A stretch of DNA of 64,000 bases, taken from Smallanthus sonchifolius (Eukaryota > Streptophyta > Magnoliopsida > Asterales > Asteraceae). Under the pieces are notes generated by a model. The model was given only the letters and a program-made list of their open reading frames with translations. It had not been told where the DNA came from and did no database searches. This document shows positions 45,121 through 57,909 of the stretch, in pieces. The translations under genes were made by a program, and so were the position numbers. Numbering within the stretch: position 1 is the stretch's first letter; every line of letters begins with the position of its first letter. Location: NCBI GenBank assembly GCA_023525975.1, contig CM042029.1:82938849-83002848 (forward strand). Direction: 5' to 3'.

Positions 45121-46740
45121 CGGTAGTAAATGTTAGATTTTTACTGTCACACCCCAACCGACGACGGAAACGTCGGGGCAGTACATATAGACTGTTCATG
45201 AGCACATGGTTGACTAAAATTTAATATATTAAAACGTTACATTTCCATTCATAACTCCAAATTCAACAATACAAAACTTTTGAAATACATAACATGTTCA
45301 TTTGTTTCAATTAACTAGGTCCACAACCTAAGTGAAGCAAACTTGATCAACTCAAACTTTTGTACCTGAAACATGATGAAAACGAGGTCAACTAAAAATA
45401 GTTGGTGAGCATACATAGGTTTTAACTCTAAATAGCATCAAAGTGTTGTGTGTATACAATCCATACATACCATGATCAATAAGGCAAAAATGGAGAGTTA
45501 CTATTGTGTAACCAAGTAGTACAATCAAACCTTTGTAACTAGCATGCAAAACAAAGCATGTTGTCGATAACAATCACCCAAATTGGGTGGGTTTGTCAGA
45601 CTCAATAGATCTATCATTGTTAACCGTCGGCTTGTAAAGTTAATGATTGCATATGTAATTGCACCCAAAGCAGTTAACACACCTAGTAATTAAACATAAA
45701 GCTCAAATTGCACACATGAATGTAAAGTGGATTTGTATTGTGTAGTTTGTGCAAATCATTGTATGTAATGTTCATGTTTCACTCCAAAATGTAAAACAAT
45801 GTAAAATAGGGCTATGTAAAACTCACATGTAATAATGGTGTAGATAGCACGAGCAAGAGGCAGCGGAAGTGATTCTTTTGCAAATCACAAAGTTAAACTA
45901 GAGTGTAATGTATATGGATATGAAGTAATAGCATGCACAAAGTCTAAGGTAAGGTCTAGGGTTTCAACGGGTTTTGATATGTGTGGGTTGGTACAAGGGT
46001 TGTGTCATTTCATGAAAATGATATAAGTTGGCAAAAGTTCTATATAAACTTGTAAGTTCTAAGTATATATGAAAATAATATTTGTATTTAAGGTTTATGT
46101 TTAAATAAATAAATTTCTTTTATTTATTTATTTAAAATAGTAAGTCTTTAATAGTAATGTGATATTATATTTATAATCCAAATAAATAAGTTTATATAAT
46201 AATATGCCAAAAAACATAGTGTAAATATATATTATAATTTAAACCCTAAATGAAATTGTTAATGTAAAAAGGATGACTATTTTAAATAACTAAATTTTTT
46301 TTATTTAGTTATCATAAGTTTAGTGTGTCTTTATAAAGGACAAATGAAATGTAATTATAGATATGTTTAGTAAAAAATTAGATTTGTTTAAATAAATCTT
46401 AAATCTTAATTAGAAATATGATGAGACTATGTATAATTTGTAGGGTATAAAAATAGATAAGTAATGCTTATAAAAGTCTTGACAAAACTAGTATTTTTTT
46501 TAAATGAGTAATTACATACTTTATTATTATTTTTTTTAATTTACTATTTTATTTAAAATACTTTTTAAATGACTTTTATATTGAAATTAAAGTGTTAAAA
46601 TAATTTAAATTGTAAAAATAGTATTTTCATCTAGAATTTGTTTATTTAATGCAAATCAGTTCTAAAGGAAGCAAGGTTTTAAAAAATAGATTTTATAAAA
46701 TGATTAGAGTGTTGAAAATGCCTAAAAAAATGAACGAGGA

Positions 46741-46806
46741 CCACCCGGCTCGAACTCGGGTGGTTCCTGTATAACAAAAACGATTTTACCACTAGACCAA
46801 AAGGGC
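46741..46806 (-). repeat. tRNA-like module in F2 LTR (second of pair)
   Basis: Minus strand: TTGGTCTAGTGGTAAAA as A box, then a B-box arm CCACCCGAGTTCGAGCCGGG. This is the best tRNA resemblance in the window, but there is no matching acceptor stem. Confidence 0.6.
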
Positions 46807-47799
46807 AGTGGTGATAAAACCCGGTTTTAATATAGTTTTAATGCGAAGTCAGATGGAAAATGGGTTTGGGTATCAACAGGAGGCAAAAAGGTGCAGGCAT
46901 GTGTCACACCCCCATATTTTATTTACATATTAAATAAATACAGGTTGTAACGATTGGTTCATTACACGATAGCGGAAGCTGTAATAATGATTTCTAAGAC
47001 TTGATTACATATACAATTACTAAAACTAAGTAATTCTATGATCTAAGTTTTTCTAGATCAACGACAGACTTGAGACTTGATATTCTACGTCCTTCCAGCT
47101 ACTAGGAATTGATCCAACATAGCTAGCCTATTCCAACCGCGCCATGGCTAAAGGTCACCTGAGAAACATACTTGAAAGTGTCAACACAAAGGTTGGTGAG
47201 TTCACAGAGTTAGTTATATTAGTGCTTATAGTTTTTCCCCGAAAACCTGTTCATGACTTTACCGTCATAAAACTAAGTAGTTTTCATTTGAAAACATTAT
47301 CATGACTTAACCGTCATAAAATATGTTTAAACCTGATCATTTTAACTAATCAGAACCCTTTTGTATAAACATGATCACTTTAACCGGATCAAAACTCTTT
47401 TGTTTAAATTCAATTGTTCGTAAATAGTTTCAGGTGTATGTAATAAACAGAATAAGAATTGTTGACCCATTTGTAAACTAGCTAGGAATACAAATAATAT
47501 GTTCATACATGAGGCGTAACCAAACCATGACAATTGTACATGCCCCTAATTTCGTTATCCGGTTCTATGCGGCCATAAATCCTCCAGATTGTGGTTAGCG
47601 CGACTAACCATGACCGGGAGACGTCACTCTCCATAGTACTATTCATAGGACCCTAGGCTACAGTTAATGGTTACTACGTTGTTCCAGGGGACTTTAGCCA
47701 CCTCAACTCGTTGTTCTCATCTCATGAAAACATAAAAGTCGTGTCTTATTCTCTTGTTATCCCATAAAATAGTTGTAAGTATGTTTCCCCCCCCCCCCA

Positions 47800-48012
47800 A
47801 ATCGTTGAGTGTTGTTCATCCGAACAATCGTTGTGTGTTGTTCATCCGAACAATAGTTGTGTGTTGTTCATCCGAACAATCGTTGTGTGTTGTTCATCTG
47901 AACAATCGTTATATGTTGTTCATCTGAACAATCGTTGTGTGTTGTTCATCTGAACAATCGTTGTATGTTGTTCATCTGAACAATCGTTGTGTGTTGTTCA
48001 TCTGAACATCGT
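47800..48012. repeat. TTGTTC...GAACAA hairpin minisatellite, 8 units
   Basis: A 27-bp unit with TTGTTCATCCGAACAA or TTGTTCATCTGAACAA (6-bp stem, 4-bp loop) followed by TCGTTGTGTG. The 5' LTR has only two units (55508-55562). Confidence 0.93.
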
Positions 48013-48483
48013 TGTGTGTTGTTGTGTCCAGCTGTTTAGTTGAGCAAGTTTTCTCCCTGTTTGTTTAAAAACAATTTAAAAACCAGTAGTAAAAGTGGGG
48101 CTGGGAGACTCACAAGAAGTTAAACCAAAATGTTCATATTGTCAAACGTATAAACAATGTAATTCATGTTTTCAAAACATAACAAGTAAGTATGTTTCTC
48201 CCCCGATGTTTACAAAACAGTAAAGAGTTAAAAGGGGGCCGTGAACTCACCTTGAGTTTGTGTATGCTTGCAATGATAATTGTTCTAGCCGAACTTGACT
48301 ATTCGTACCCTAATTACAAGAAGGGTAATTCGTGTTATGACCGAATGTCTTATATTGCAAATTGTTCACCGACTTTGTAAATCTGGTTGCTTTTGTTTAA
48401 ATATCTTTTTAGTTTTTCAACACTTGTTTCGTTATAAAAACAGTTCTAAGTTACTACCCAATGTGACTGATGAACAGATGTCG

Positions 48484-48813
48484 AAACTTCCTAGTTTCGA
48501 TTGGGCAATTGAGTATCGAAACTTCATAGTTTCGATTGAGTAGTTGGGTATCGAAACTACCTAGTTTCGATTGAGTATGACAGTTGTCAAAACTTCCTAG
48601 TTTCGATTGCGCAGATTAGATATCGAAACTTCCTAGTTTCGAGTGAGCAAAACTGGTATCGAAACTACCTAGTTTCGATTGGCAAGAAGGGTATCGAAAC
48701 TACCTAGTTTTGATTGAGCAATATGTATCGAAACTACCTAGTTTCGATTGAACAACTAGAATCGAAACTCAGTTTCGATTGAGTAAACTGGTATCGAAAC
48801 TCCTAGTTTCGAT
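48484..48813. repeat. ATCGAAACT...AGTTTCGAT hairpin array in G3 3' LTR, 10 units
   Basis: Ten inverted repeats with a stem of up to 9-10 bp and a 3-4 base centre (ACCT, TCCT, TCAT or shorter) at 30-37 bp spacing. The 5' LTR has a matching array of ten units at 56036-56365, with one unit duplicated and another lost relative to this one. Confidence 0.95.
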
Positions 48814-49572
48814 TACTGGACTTCTGTTTGACAGAATCAGTCCTGCATATTTATGTTTTAAAACTTGAATTTGACACACTTTTCTTGTTATCTTACTTGC
48901 GATTGAACATTTTGTATGCTTAGACACGGTTTTAAAGAAAATAAAGTGGATTGTATTGAGTTTTTACCTCTGGACAGAGATGACGATTTTTGAGAGAAAA
49001 AGAGAATGATCTTGACTTCTCCTGCTAAAAAAAACCTTTGAGAAAACACTTGGAACTCTCCTTATAGCACCGAAATAAAGGATTCGAGTCTTCGATTATG
49101 GAAGAACTCTAAAAGAAAGTGGAGATAGGTATTCTTGTTGTTGTCGTAGAAGAAGAGAGAGATGACAGGGGTTGAGGGTTTTTGCTCTTGATGAATTGAT
49201 AGAAAATGAGGTGGTATGGGAGATTGCTTAAGTAAGTAGAAGATGTTGAAATTTAGGGTGTGGGATGGACCCACATGGCCTTGAGGCCGAGATTTCTGGT
49301 CAATGGGAGTGGGTGGGGTTAAATAAATCAAACCATTTGATTTAAGTGTAAATTTAACCACTAGTGTTCGTATTTAGTCGGGTTATCCTGGTACGTGAAC
49401 CGGTAACTCCTAGAATTACCAGAATATGAAATGAGACCCTGTACGGTTTTTGTTAGACCTTAATGTCCTTGTTTGTGAAATTAAGTAAATCACAAAACAA
49501 TTATAATGTAAACTTGTTTATAACATGTACGGATATTGACCTGATTTGTCGGGTGTCACATTCTCCCCATGT

Positions 49573-52006
49573 TAAAAGAATTTCATCCCGAAATTCAATT
49601 TGTGTCCTCTTGAACTGTTGTATCCTTAAACAAGGATGGGTATTTTAGTATGTTTTCATTTGATCCTCTCGTTCAAATGGTTCAACGTACCTAGGATTAA
49701 GCTTGCCACGGTTGCCAAATCTTGCAACTCCTTTCCAAGGTGAGACCTTCAACGTGACTTTGTCTCTCACTTGGAATTCTAATGGTTTTCGTCTGTTGCT
49801 AGCTCAAATTTCTTTCGTCTGTCTTGAGTGGCTTTCAGACGATCTTTTATTTCGACGATCTTGTCAGTGGTTTCCTAGCCAATATTAGGACCAGTCAAAT
49901 GCTTTTCGCTAACCTCCGCCCAACATAGCGATGAGTGACACTTATAACCATACAAAGCCTCAACGGAGCGGGTTTAATGCTGGTATGGTAGTTGATATTA
50001 TATGAAAACTCATCCAACGGCGGTGAGTTTCCCTATTTCTTCTGAAATCGATTACACACACGGAGCACATCTTTTAAAGTTTGTATGGTCCTTTTACTTT
50101 GACCGTTCATCTGGGGATGATATGCAGTGGTCATGTAAAGGCGTGTGCTCAAGGCTTCTTGTACAGACTGCCAGGTTCTTGACATGAATCGACTGTCCCT
50201 TTTTGTGAAAATGGAAACTGGCATACCATGCCTAGCCTTAATTCCCTTAATATTTAGCCTTGCACGCTTCTTACTTTTATCTGTCTCCTTTATTGGTAGG
50301 GAATGCGCGGATTTCGTCAAACGACTGACGATTATCATATAGTATCATAATTGCTAGGTGTTCTGGGTAACTTTGAAATGAAATCCATTGAAATTTGTTC
50401 CCATTTCCATTGAGGTATCTCGGGTTGTTATAACAATCCCGACGGTTTCTGATGTTCTGCCTTTACCTTTGAACATGTCAGGCATTTACCGTCGTAAATA
50501 GCAATTTCTCCTTTCATGTTCGGCCACCAGTAGAGTTCTTTCAGATCCTTATACATTTTATTCCGAACCTGGGTGAATGGAGTACCTGGACTTGTGGGCT
50601 TCGTCCATAACCAACTCCCGTAAGTTACCAAAACATGGCACCCAAATTCTATTTGCAAAGTATAAAGTATCATCTGATTTTGGCTCTAATTGTCTGATCA
50701 TTCCTCGTATAGCTTCACTCTGAATGTTTTCTTCTTTGATTGCCTCCTGTTGTGCCATCCGGATTTGAGTCGTGAGACTCGCATGAATTGTCAATCTTAG
50801 GGCACGAACACGGAGAGTTTTAACCCGTTCCTTACGACTCAAGGCATCTGCTACGACATTTACCTTACCAGGGTGATACTTGATATCCCAGTCGTAATCA
50901 TTCAGTAGTTCTACCCAACGAAGTTGACTCATGTTGAGTTCTTTCTGATTAAAGATGTGCTGAAGACTCTTGTGGTTTGTAAAGATAGTACATTTTGTAC
51001 CATATAAAAAATGTCTCCAAATCTTGAGTGCAAACACGACAGCACCCAATTTCAGATCGTGAGTCGTATAATTTTTCTCATGTACTCTTAGCTGTCTGGA
51101 TGCATACGCTATGAATTTTTCTTCCTGCATCAATACACATCCCATACCTTGGTGTGATGCGTCGCAGTACACGATGAAATTGTCAGTTCCTTCGGGAAGG
51201 GATAGGATTGGTGCACTGCAAATTTTTTGCTTTAGCAATTGAAAAGCTGATTCTTGTTTATCAGTCCAATCAAACTTTTTGTCCTTCTGAGTTAACGTGG
51301 TCAAAGGCAAGACTATCTTTGAAAAATTCTCGATAAATCGCCTGTAATATCCTGCCAAACCCAGAAATTGACGCACCTCAGTCGGAGTTCTTGGTGCTTC
51401 CCAGTTTTTGATAGCTTCAATCTTGGTTGGGACTACGTGAATACCCTTCTTATTGATGACGTGTTCGAGAAAGTGAACCTCTCGAATCCGAAACTCACAC
51501 TTAGAGAATTTGGCATAACGCTTCTCATTCCGGAGTAGTTCCAAGATTGATTTCAAATGATGTTCATGTTCCTCCTTGGTTTGTGAATATATTAATATGT
51601 CATCGATAAATACAATCACGAATCTATCCAAGTATGGCTTGCACACGCGGTTCATTAGATCCATGAAAACGACCGGTGCATTAGTCAAGCCAAATGGCAT
51701 AACTAGGAACTCGTAGTGACCGTAATGAGTCCTAAAAGTCGTTTTTGGTATATCTTCTTCCTGAATTTTCAGTTGATGATACCCTGATCGTAGATCAATT
51801 TTAGAATAGAAACTGGAACCTTGAAGTTGATCAAACAAATCGTCTACTCGAGGAAGAGGATACTGGTTTTTGATTGTCAGCTTGTTCAACTCCCAATAAT
51901 TGATGCACCTTCTAAAGGTTCCATCCTTTTTCTTTACAAACAGGACCGGAACTCCCCATGGTGAGAAACTCGGTCTTATGAAAGTATTACTTGACGAGGT
52001 GTCCAA
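49573..52006 (-). pseudogene. G3 pol: RT, RNase H, integrase remnants
   Basis: An open frame 52006-50558 starts inside RT (WGVPVLFVKKKDGTFR) and carries the active site FIDDILIY, then RNase H (VYCDASHQGMG, TNHKSLQHIF) and the start of integrase (HKSRYSIHPGS). The rest of integrase is in other frames: zinc finger CLTCSKVKAEH (50673-50428) and core (50338-50033) with TKRDSRFMS and NGQSKRTIQT. The last motif has lysine where the family's catalytic glutamate stands, and the second aspartate region is also altered. Sequence to 49573 is a decayed C-terminal module. No protease or first RT block was found above 52006. Confidence 0.9.
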
Positions 52007-54590
52007 GTTTTTGTTGTATATTGGGTAGAAATGAAAAAAGTATGAAAATGAAACTTTATGTTTGTCCCTCTTATGCTTTTCGAAAGCATTTTCCCGGACT
52101 AAGACTTTTCTCTTATTTCAGGTTTCATGTTTTCTATGATTTTCCTCCCCATGTGCCTTCATGGAGCTAGGAATTGATGTTCCTTGGGAGCTCTTATTTG
52201 CAAACTTCGAGTCTAATCACCACTTTACCCCTTTGCTCGCACCACCTTTCGAGGCAGACTAGCCTTTGGGTTGTAGCGTCCTGATATGTAAACTCATGTC
52301 TCGATTACCATACCTTCAAAGTATGTAAGCCATACGAAGTTCGATGTTTGTTTGGAATATTCACATTCCGTCTAGCTGAGGGAATGAATAGTAATACTGT
52401 GAGAATGGTCTCATCGAATTAGTGCTTTCCCCAAAATGGGCTATGGGTTTGTCAACTCATTAAGTTGGCAGAAAGAGTTGATAGTCAACTATTAGTCATA
52501 CGGTGTGTATGCACTCCCTTAGTGTTTGAATGGTACTTTGGTGACTTACCATTACGTATTCCACTCATTCGGGTTATAGCCTTAAAATCCTTAGCACAAG
52601 GATAAACTTGAGGTAATGATTGTTGAACGTCGAGACTTTTGTATTCCAACTGAGTCTACTCCTAGAGATCATTTCTTAACAATAGATGCTCTAGAGCTTC
52701 CCAATTATAGAAAACTATGAGTGAAAGATGCAGTCACACCTCTCTTCTAGGCTAAATCTGGGATCCATCCAACCAGATGAACTTTGGGGAATTGCGAGTA
52801 CAAAAGAGTAACAAATTATTCTTCTAAACTCTTTGTGGACAGTGGCCTGTTGTGAATAGCTCGAGCTTACATCCCTTATGCATATCATGAACTAATGAGA
52901 TTAGCATGAAATTCCGCATTTGGGACTCCTTTAAGAGTTTTGCATGTCGTTTTGGTTAGTGCGACAATAGTCGTTAGTCCACACTTAGGTTTCTTTGGCA
53001 TTCGCTTGAGCATCAACCCCGGCTTATCCAATGCAGAGAGAATAGTCAGACTTATAGGTATATTGAATGTCAATGGCTGCGAGAGCAATTCTGTTTGACC
53101 GACATTCTGAAATGTCCGATTTCCTACTTGTCTCATGTCGAGCTTCCACAATATCCATAGGTGCCATGTGTATGCGGGTCAGAATAATATCCTGCCCTAT
53201 TACTGAAGTTAGTGCATAACACTCTTGGCGTAACTTTCAATCAATTGTGAGATTGAACTGTATGATGGATCCTGAGATTATGCTATAATCTCCCACAATA
53301 GTTGTGCAATTACTGTAAGTGTTAGTTGTGGTAACGCTCAATTTGAAGCATTCCTAACAAGTAGAATCTCAAAGAATGAATGTGCGAATTTCTTCGTCGT
53401 TCAGGATTTACTAAGGATTGGTTGAATTCAATTTGAATTTCTCTCGTTCCTCCAAAACTAGGAGAATGCTTTGTGAGCACCTAATTGAGAAGTCTGATTT
53501 GTTGAGATCCAATCCTTAATCAAGTGATTGAGAACATGAGTTGATCATCAGCTTAGACAGCAAGACTCACTAAAGTTCCCATGCACTGTAAATTATGATT
53601 ACGTGTGCACCCGTAATGATAATTTGCCTTGCCTGATCCCTATAGTGTTTCTTCTATCCCTAGCTTTTAATCAAAAGGGACTTGAAATAATCATTAGATT
53701 ACGTTTGCACATTTGTACAGGAGTGTGTATTGTTTTATCGGATTACTCTTAATTATGTGTACCAATACTCATGAATCTGCCGAATATGGCAGTTGTCAGA
53801 TGAGGCTAATGGTAGAGAGGCACCACCAGTGTCTCTTAAAATAAAATGGGTATGGTGAAATTCAGGCACTATGTGTTGGGCAGAGATCCTCAAACGAGTG
53901 TCGAGCAACTCATGCTCCAAGTCTGTATATATGCATGGATCCACATGATCCTGATGTATGTCTGGGTCTCCTGACCCTTGGAGTTTCTCTCCCATTTAGT
54001 CCTGCTTATTCACCTTGAATTCCCTTCTGTCTGGGCAATCATGCCTGCCATATATCATGGCGAGAGTCTAGGCATCCGATCTGACAACTTATGAAGGAGA
54101 GTATTTATACCGCAAATACATTAGAAAGATAGTTGCCTCCATGGCTGGAGTAGTTGTGGTGCAGGTATAGGTACAGATTCTGGTACGAGTTCAGCCTGTT
54201 GTGATACCAAGATCGGTAACTGACGATCGTTGTCGTCATAGTCCAAGCTCAGTTCGTAACTCGATCTTCTAAGGTTGCAGTATGCTGAGTACCCGTTATT
54301 CTTGACTCGTAATCCGAACAGTAACATGTTGTAAGTGTTTATTATTTTCACATTGTTGTATGTGTTTAAGTGTTCATTACATGTGGTATGTAATTGTATT
54401 AGTGTAGCTAATTGTACCCTAGTGTAACTCCATACACTAATAGTCTACACAAATTGTTAGGCAACGGTTGGAATTCCTATGCTCAAGTCTTGGGTGTTTT
54501 TAGTGTGATGCAAGTCTTAGAAATCTTGGTCCCTAAATGAGTCCGGTTAGAGCCTAGGTATCACTAAGGACACCTAATTCACTAAAACCA
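52007..54590 (-). other. G3 internal region without recognised genes
   Basis: Gag and protease should lie here, but no zinc knuckle or protease motif is seen. Minus ORFs of 76-88 codons at 52885-53151, 53753-53995 and 54121-54351 have no recognisable domains. Either gag has decayed beyond recognition or this is replacement DNA. Confidence 0.7.
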
Positions 54591-54607
54591 TTGCTCTGAT
54601 ACCAATC

Positions 54608-57112
54608 TGTCACACCCCCATATTTTATTTATTTATTAAATAAATACATACAGGTTATAACGATTGGTTCATTACACGATAGCAGAAGCTGTAATAATGA
54701 TTTCTAAGACTTGATTACATATACAATTACTAAAACTAAGTAATTCTATGATCTAAGTTCTTCTAGATCAACGACAGACTTGAGACTTGATATTCTACGT
54801 GCTTCCAGCTACTAGGAATTGATCCAACATAGCTAGCCTATTCCAACCGCGCCGTGCCTAAAGGTCACCTGAGAAACATACTTGAAAGTGTCAACACAAA
54901 GGTTGGTGAGTTCAAAGAGTTAGTTATATTAGTGCTTATAGTTTTTCCCCGAAAACCTGTTCATGACATTACCGTCATAAAACTAAGTAGTTTTCATTTG
55001 AAAACATTATCATGACTTAACCGTCATAAAATATGTTTAAACCTGATCATTTTAACTAATCAGAACCCTTTTGTATAAACATGATCACTTTAACCGGATC
55101 AAAACTCTTTTGTTTAAATTCAATTGTTCGTAAATAGTTTCAGGTGTATGTGATAAACAGAATAAGAATTGTTGACCCATTTGTAAACTAGCTAGGAATA
55201 CAAATAATATGTTCATACATGAGGCGTAACCAAACCATGACAATTGTACATGCCCCTAATTTCGTTATCCGGTTCTATGCGGCCATAAATCCTCCAGATT
55301 GTGGTTAGCGCAACTAACCATGACCGGGAGACGTCACTCTCCATAGTACTATTCATAGGACCCTAGGCTACAGTTAATGGTTACTACGTTGTTCCAGGGG
55401 ACTTTAGCCACCTCAACTCGTTGTTCTCATCTCATGTAAACATAAAAGTCGTGTCTTATTCTCTTGTTATCCCATAAAATAGTTGTAAGTATGTTTCCCC
55501 CCCCCCAAATCGTTGAGTGTTGTTCATCCGAACAATCGTTGTGTGTTGTTCATCTGAACATCGTTGTGTGTTGTTGTGTCCAGCTGTTTAGTTGAGCAAG
55601 TTTTCTCCCCGTTTGTTTAAAAACAATTTAAAAACCATTAGTAAAAGTGGGGCTGGGAGACTCACAAGAAGTTAAACCAAAATGTTCATATTGTCAAACG
55701 TATAAACAATGTAATTCATGTTTTCTAAACATAACAAGTAAGTATGTTTCTCCCCCGATGTTTACAAAACAGTAAAGAGTTAAAAGGGGGCCGTGAACTC
55801 ACCTTGAGTTTGTGTATGCTTGCAATGATAATTGTTCTAGCCGAACTTGACTATTCGTACCCTAATTACAAGAAGGGTAATTCGTGTTATGACTGAATGT
55901 CTTATATTGCAAATTGTTCACCGACTTTGTAAATCTGGTTGCTTTTGTTTAAATATCTTTTTAGTTTTTCAACACTTGTTTCGTTATAAAAACAGTTCTA
56001 AGTTACTGCCCAATGTGACTGATGAACAGATGTCGAAACTTCCTAGTTTCGATTGGGCAATTGAGTATCGAAACTTCATAGTTTCGATTGAGTAGTTGGG
56101 TATCGAAACTACCTAGTTTCGATTGAGTAGTTGGGTATCGAAACTACCTAGTTTCGATTGAGTATGACAGTTGTCAAAACTTCCTAGTTTCGATTGCGCA
56201 GATTAGATATCGAAACTTCCTAGTTTCGAGTGAGTAAAACTGGTATCGAAACTACCTAGTTTCGATTGGCAAGAAGGGTATCGAAACTACCTAGTTTCGA
56301 TTGAACAACTAGAATCGAAACTCAGTTTCGATTGAGTAAACTGGTATCGAAACTCCTAGTTTCGATTACTGGACTTCTGTTTGACAGAATCAGTCCTGCA
56401 TATTTATGTTTTAAAACTTGAATTTGACACACTTTGCTTGTTATCTTACTTGCGATTGAACATTTTGTATGCTTAGACACGGTTTTAAAGAAAATAAAGT
56501 GGATAGTATTGAGTTTTTACCTCTGGACAGAGATGACGATTTTTGAGAGAAAAAGAGAATGATCTTGACTTCTCCTGCTAAAAAAAACCTTTGAGAAAAC
56601 ACTTGGAACTCTCCTTATAGCACCGAAATAAAGGATTCGAGTCTTCGATTATGGAAGAACCCCAAAAGAAAGTGGAGATAGGTATTCTTGTTGTTGTCGT
56701 AGAAGAAGAGAGATATGACAGGGGTTGAGGGTTTTTGCTCTTGATGAATTGATAGAAAATGAGGTGGTATGAGAGATTGCTTAAGTAAGTAGAAGATGTT
56801 GAAATTTAGGGTGTGGGATGGACCCACATGGCCTTGAGGCCGAGATTTCTGGTCAATGGGAGTGGGTGGGGTTAAATAAATCAAACCATTTGATTTAAGT
56901 GTAAATTTAACCACTAGTGTTCGTATTTAGTCGGGTTATCCTGGTACGTGAACCGGTAACTCCTAGAATTACCAGAATATGAAATGAGACCCGGTACGGT
57001 TTTTGTTAGACCTTAATGTCCTTGTTTGTGAAATTAATTAATCACAAAACAATTATAATGTAAACTTGTTTATAACATGTACGGATATTGACCTGAATTG
57101 TCGGGTGTCACA
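54608..57112 (-). repeat. G3 5' LTR (2505 bp)
   Basis: Nearly identical to 46902-49560 apart from two units of the 27-bp repeat instead of eight and a rearranged hairpin array. A minus-strand primer site (TGGTATCAGAGC, about 54592-54603) lies just inside it. Confidence 0.93.
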
Positions 57113-57178
57113 GCATGGATTTCGAACCCGCAACCTTCCTGTGAAGGGTGATGCTTTTAACCGTCTGACCAGGGCTAG
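57113..57178 (-). repeat. tRNA-like module in F2 LTR (first of pair), cut by G3
   Basis: Minus strand: A-box-like CCTGGTCAGACGGTTAAAAG and B-box-like GCGGGTTCGAAATCC. The G3 insertion abuts the B box. Confidence 0.6.
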
Positions 57179-57909
57179 CACTTTGTTAAGATTTAGAAAT
57201 GTTTTCCTTTACCAAATGGGTTCGTAGAACCCTTGTTCCCCACATTGTCCCAAACGCAAAACCCTAACCCCTCAATCGAACCCGATCGGTGACAGATTTG
57301 GAATTTATTTCATAGGGATTTTACTCAGAGCATCAAAACGGATAGAGGGATGTGTTTATTACCTGAAATGGTTGCGAGGAGAAGGAGATCGACCGAAGCC
57401 GCGGGTTTCTTCGGACTAGAATCGAGTTCCAGAAGTGCTTTAGAGTGGGGTTGTGAATTCTGAGAGTGTGAAGGGGGTTTGTGCAAGTGATGGAATGAAT
57501 CTATTTGTTTGATTTCGACTAGAACGATCAATTTATCCGAGTTAATAGGAAACAGTTGTCAATCATGAATTACGCGTGAATTACACTGAGTGTCGATGAA
57601 TTGGGTCTCGATTCAGGTCTGTATACATGAGAGGTTAATTACGGCTTGTGTTTAATTCCTTGAATTTGAATTGATTGTGTCTAGTTTGACTCCAGAAGTC
57701 AAACGCTAACATTACGAAAATTTTTACATAGTTGTTATAAGTGAAGGAGTATCATAACTTTTTTTGATAAGTTATTATTTAATGTAAGACAAAACTGAAA
57801 ATTTTAAAATTGTAGTATGATAAATGTTTCTTAAAACTTTTAAAACTACCTATAAATACCATGTATTAACTTTGAACGCAACACTAACTCTCAAAGATTT
57901 GTGTTCATA

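Larger units (their letters stand above)
43984..45144 (+). repeat. Array unit D (partial)
   Basis: Begins inside the unit at AATAAAACCTTTAAACAC, right after the broken F2 LTR, and ends at the next F2 LTR. It holds peptide gene D and the minus-strand ORF. The part of the unit further right was lost or displaced. Confidence 0.88.
46902..49560 (-). repeat. G3 3' LTR (2659 bp)
   Basis: Contains a run of ten C (about 47788-47797), eight units of a 27-bp repeat (about 47800-48010) and ten ATCGAAACT/AGTTTCGAT hairpins (48484-48813). A minus-strand TATA-like CTATAAGG at about 49055-49065 would place all of these downstream of transcription start. Confidence 0.92.
46902..57112 (-). mobile_element. 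G3: complete Ty3/gypsy element (10.2 kb), inactive
   Basis: Target duplications GCATG lie at 46897-46901 and 57113-57117. The 3' LTR is 46902-49560, the polypurine tract (ACATGGGGAGAA on minus) follows at 49561-49572, pol remnants lie at 49600-52006, the primer site TGGTATCAGAGC is next to the 5' LTR, and the 5' LTR is 54608-57112. The LTRs differ mainly in tandem-repeat copy number, so the insertion is fairly young. Pol is defective and no gag was recognised. Confidence 0.93.
45145..57705 (-). repeat. F2-family LTR, truncated, split by G3
   Basis: 45145-46901 plus 57118-57705 on either side of G3. Its left end joins array sequence at the same base as the F2 LTR at 20742. Its right end stops at a 21-bp palindrome (57684-57704) against unit E. 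It contains a pair of tRNA-like modules on the minus strand: B-box arm 46741-46763 with A-box-like 46784-46800, and B-box 57117-57131 with A-box-like 57153-57173. G3 lies between the two. Confidence 0.8.

Noticed and set aside
48295..48543. 82-codon ORF in the G3 LTR, also at 55847-56095
   Set aside because: Identical because the two LTRs are copies of each other; it ends within the hairpin array and has no domain.
49062..49361. 99-codon minus ORF in both G3 LTRs
   Set aside because: LTR sequence near the promoter; conservation is explained by the recent LTR pair.
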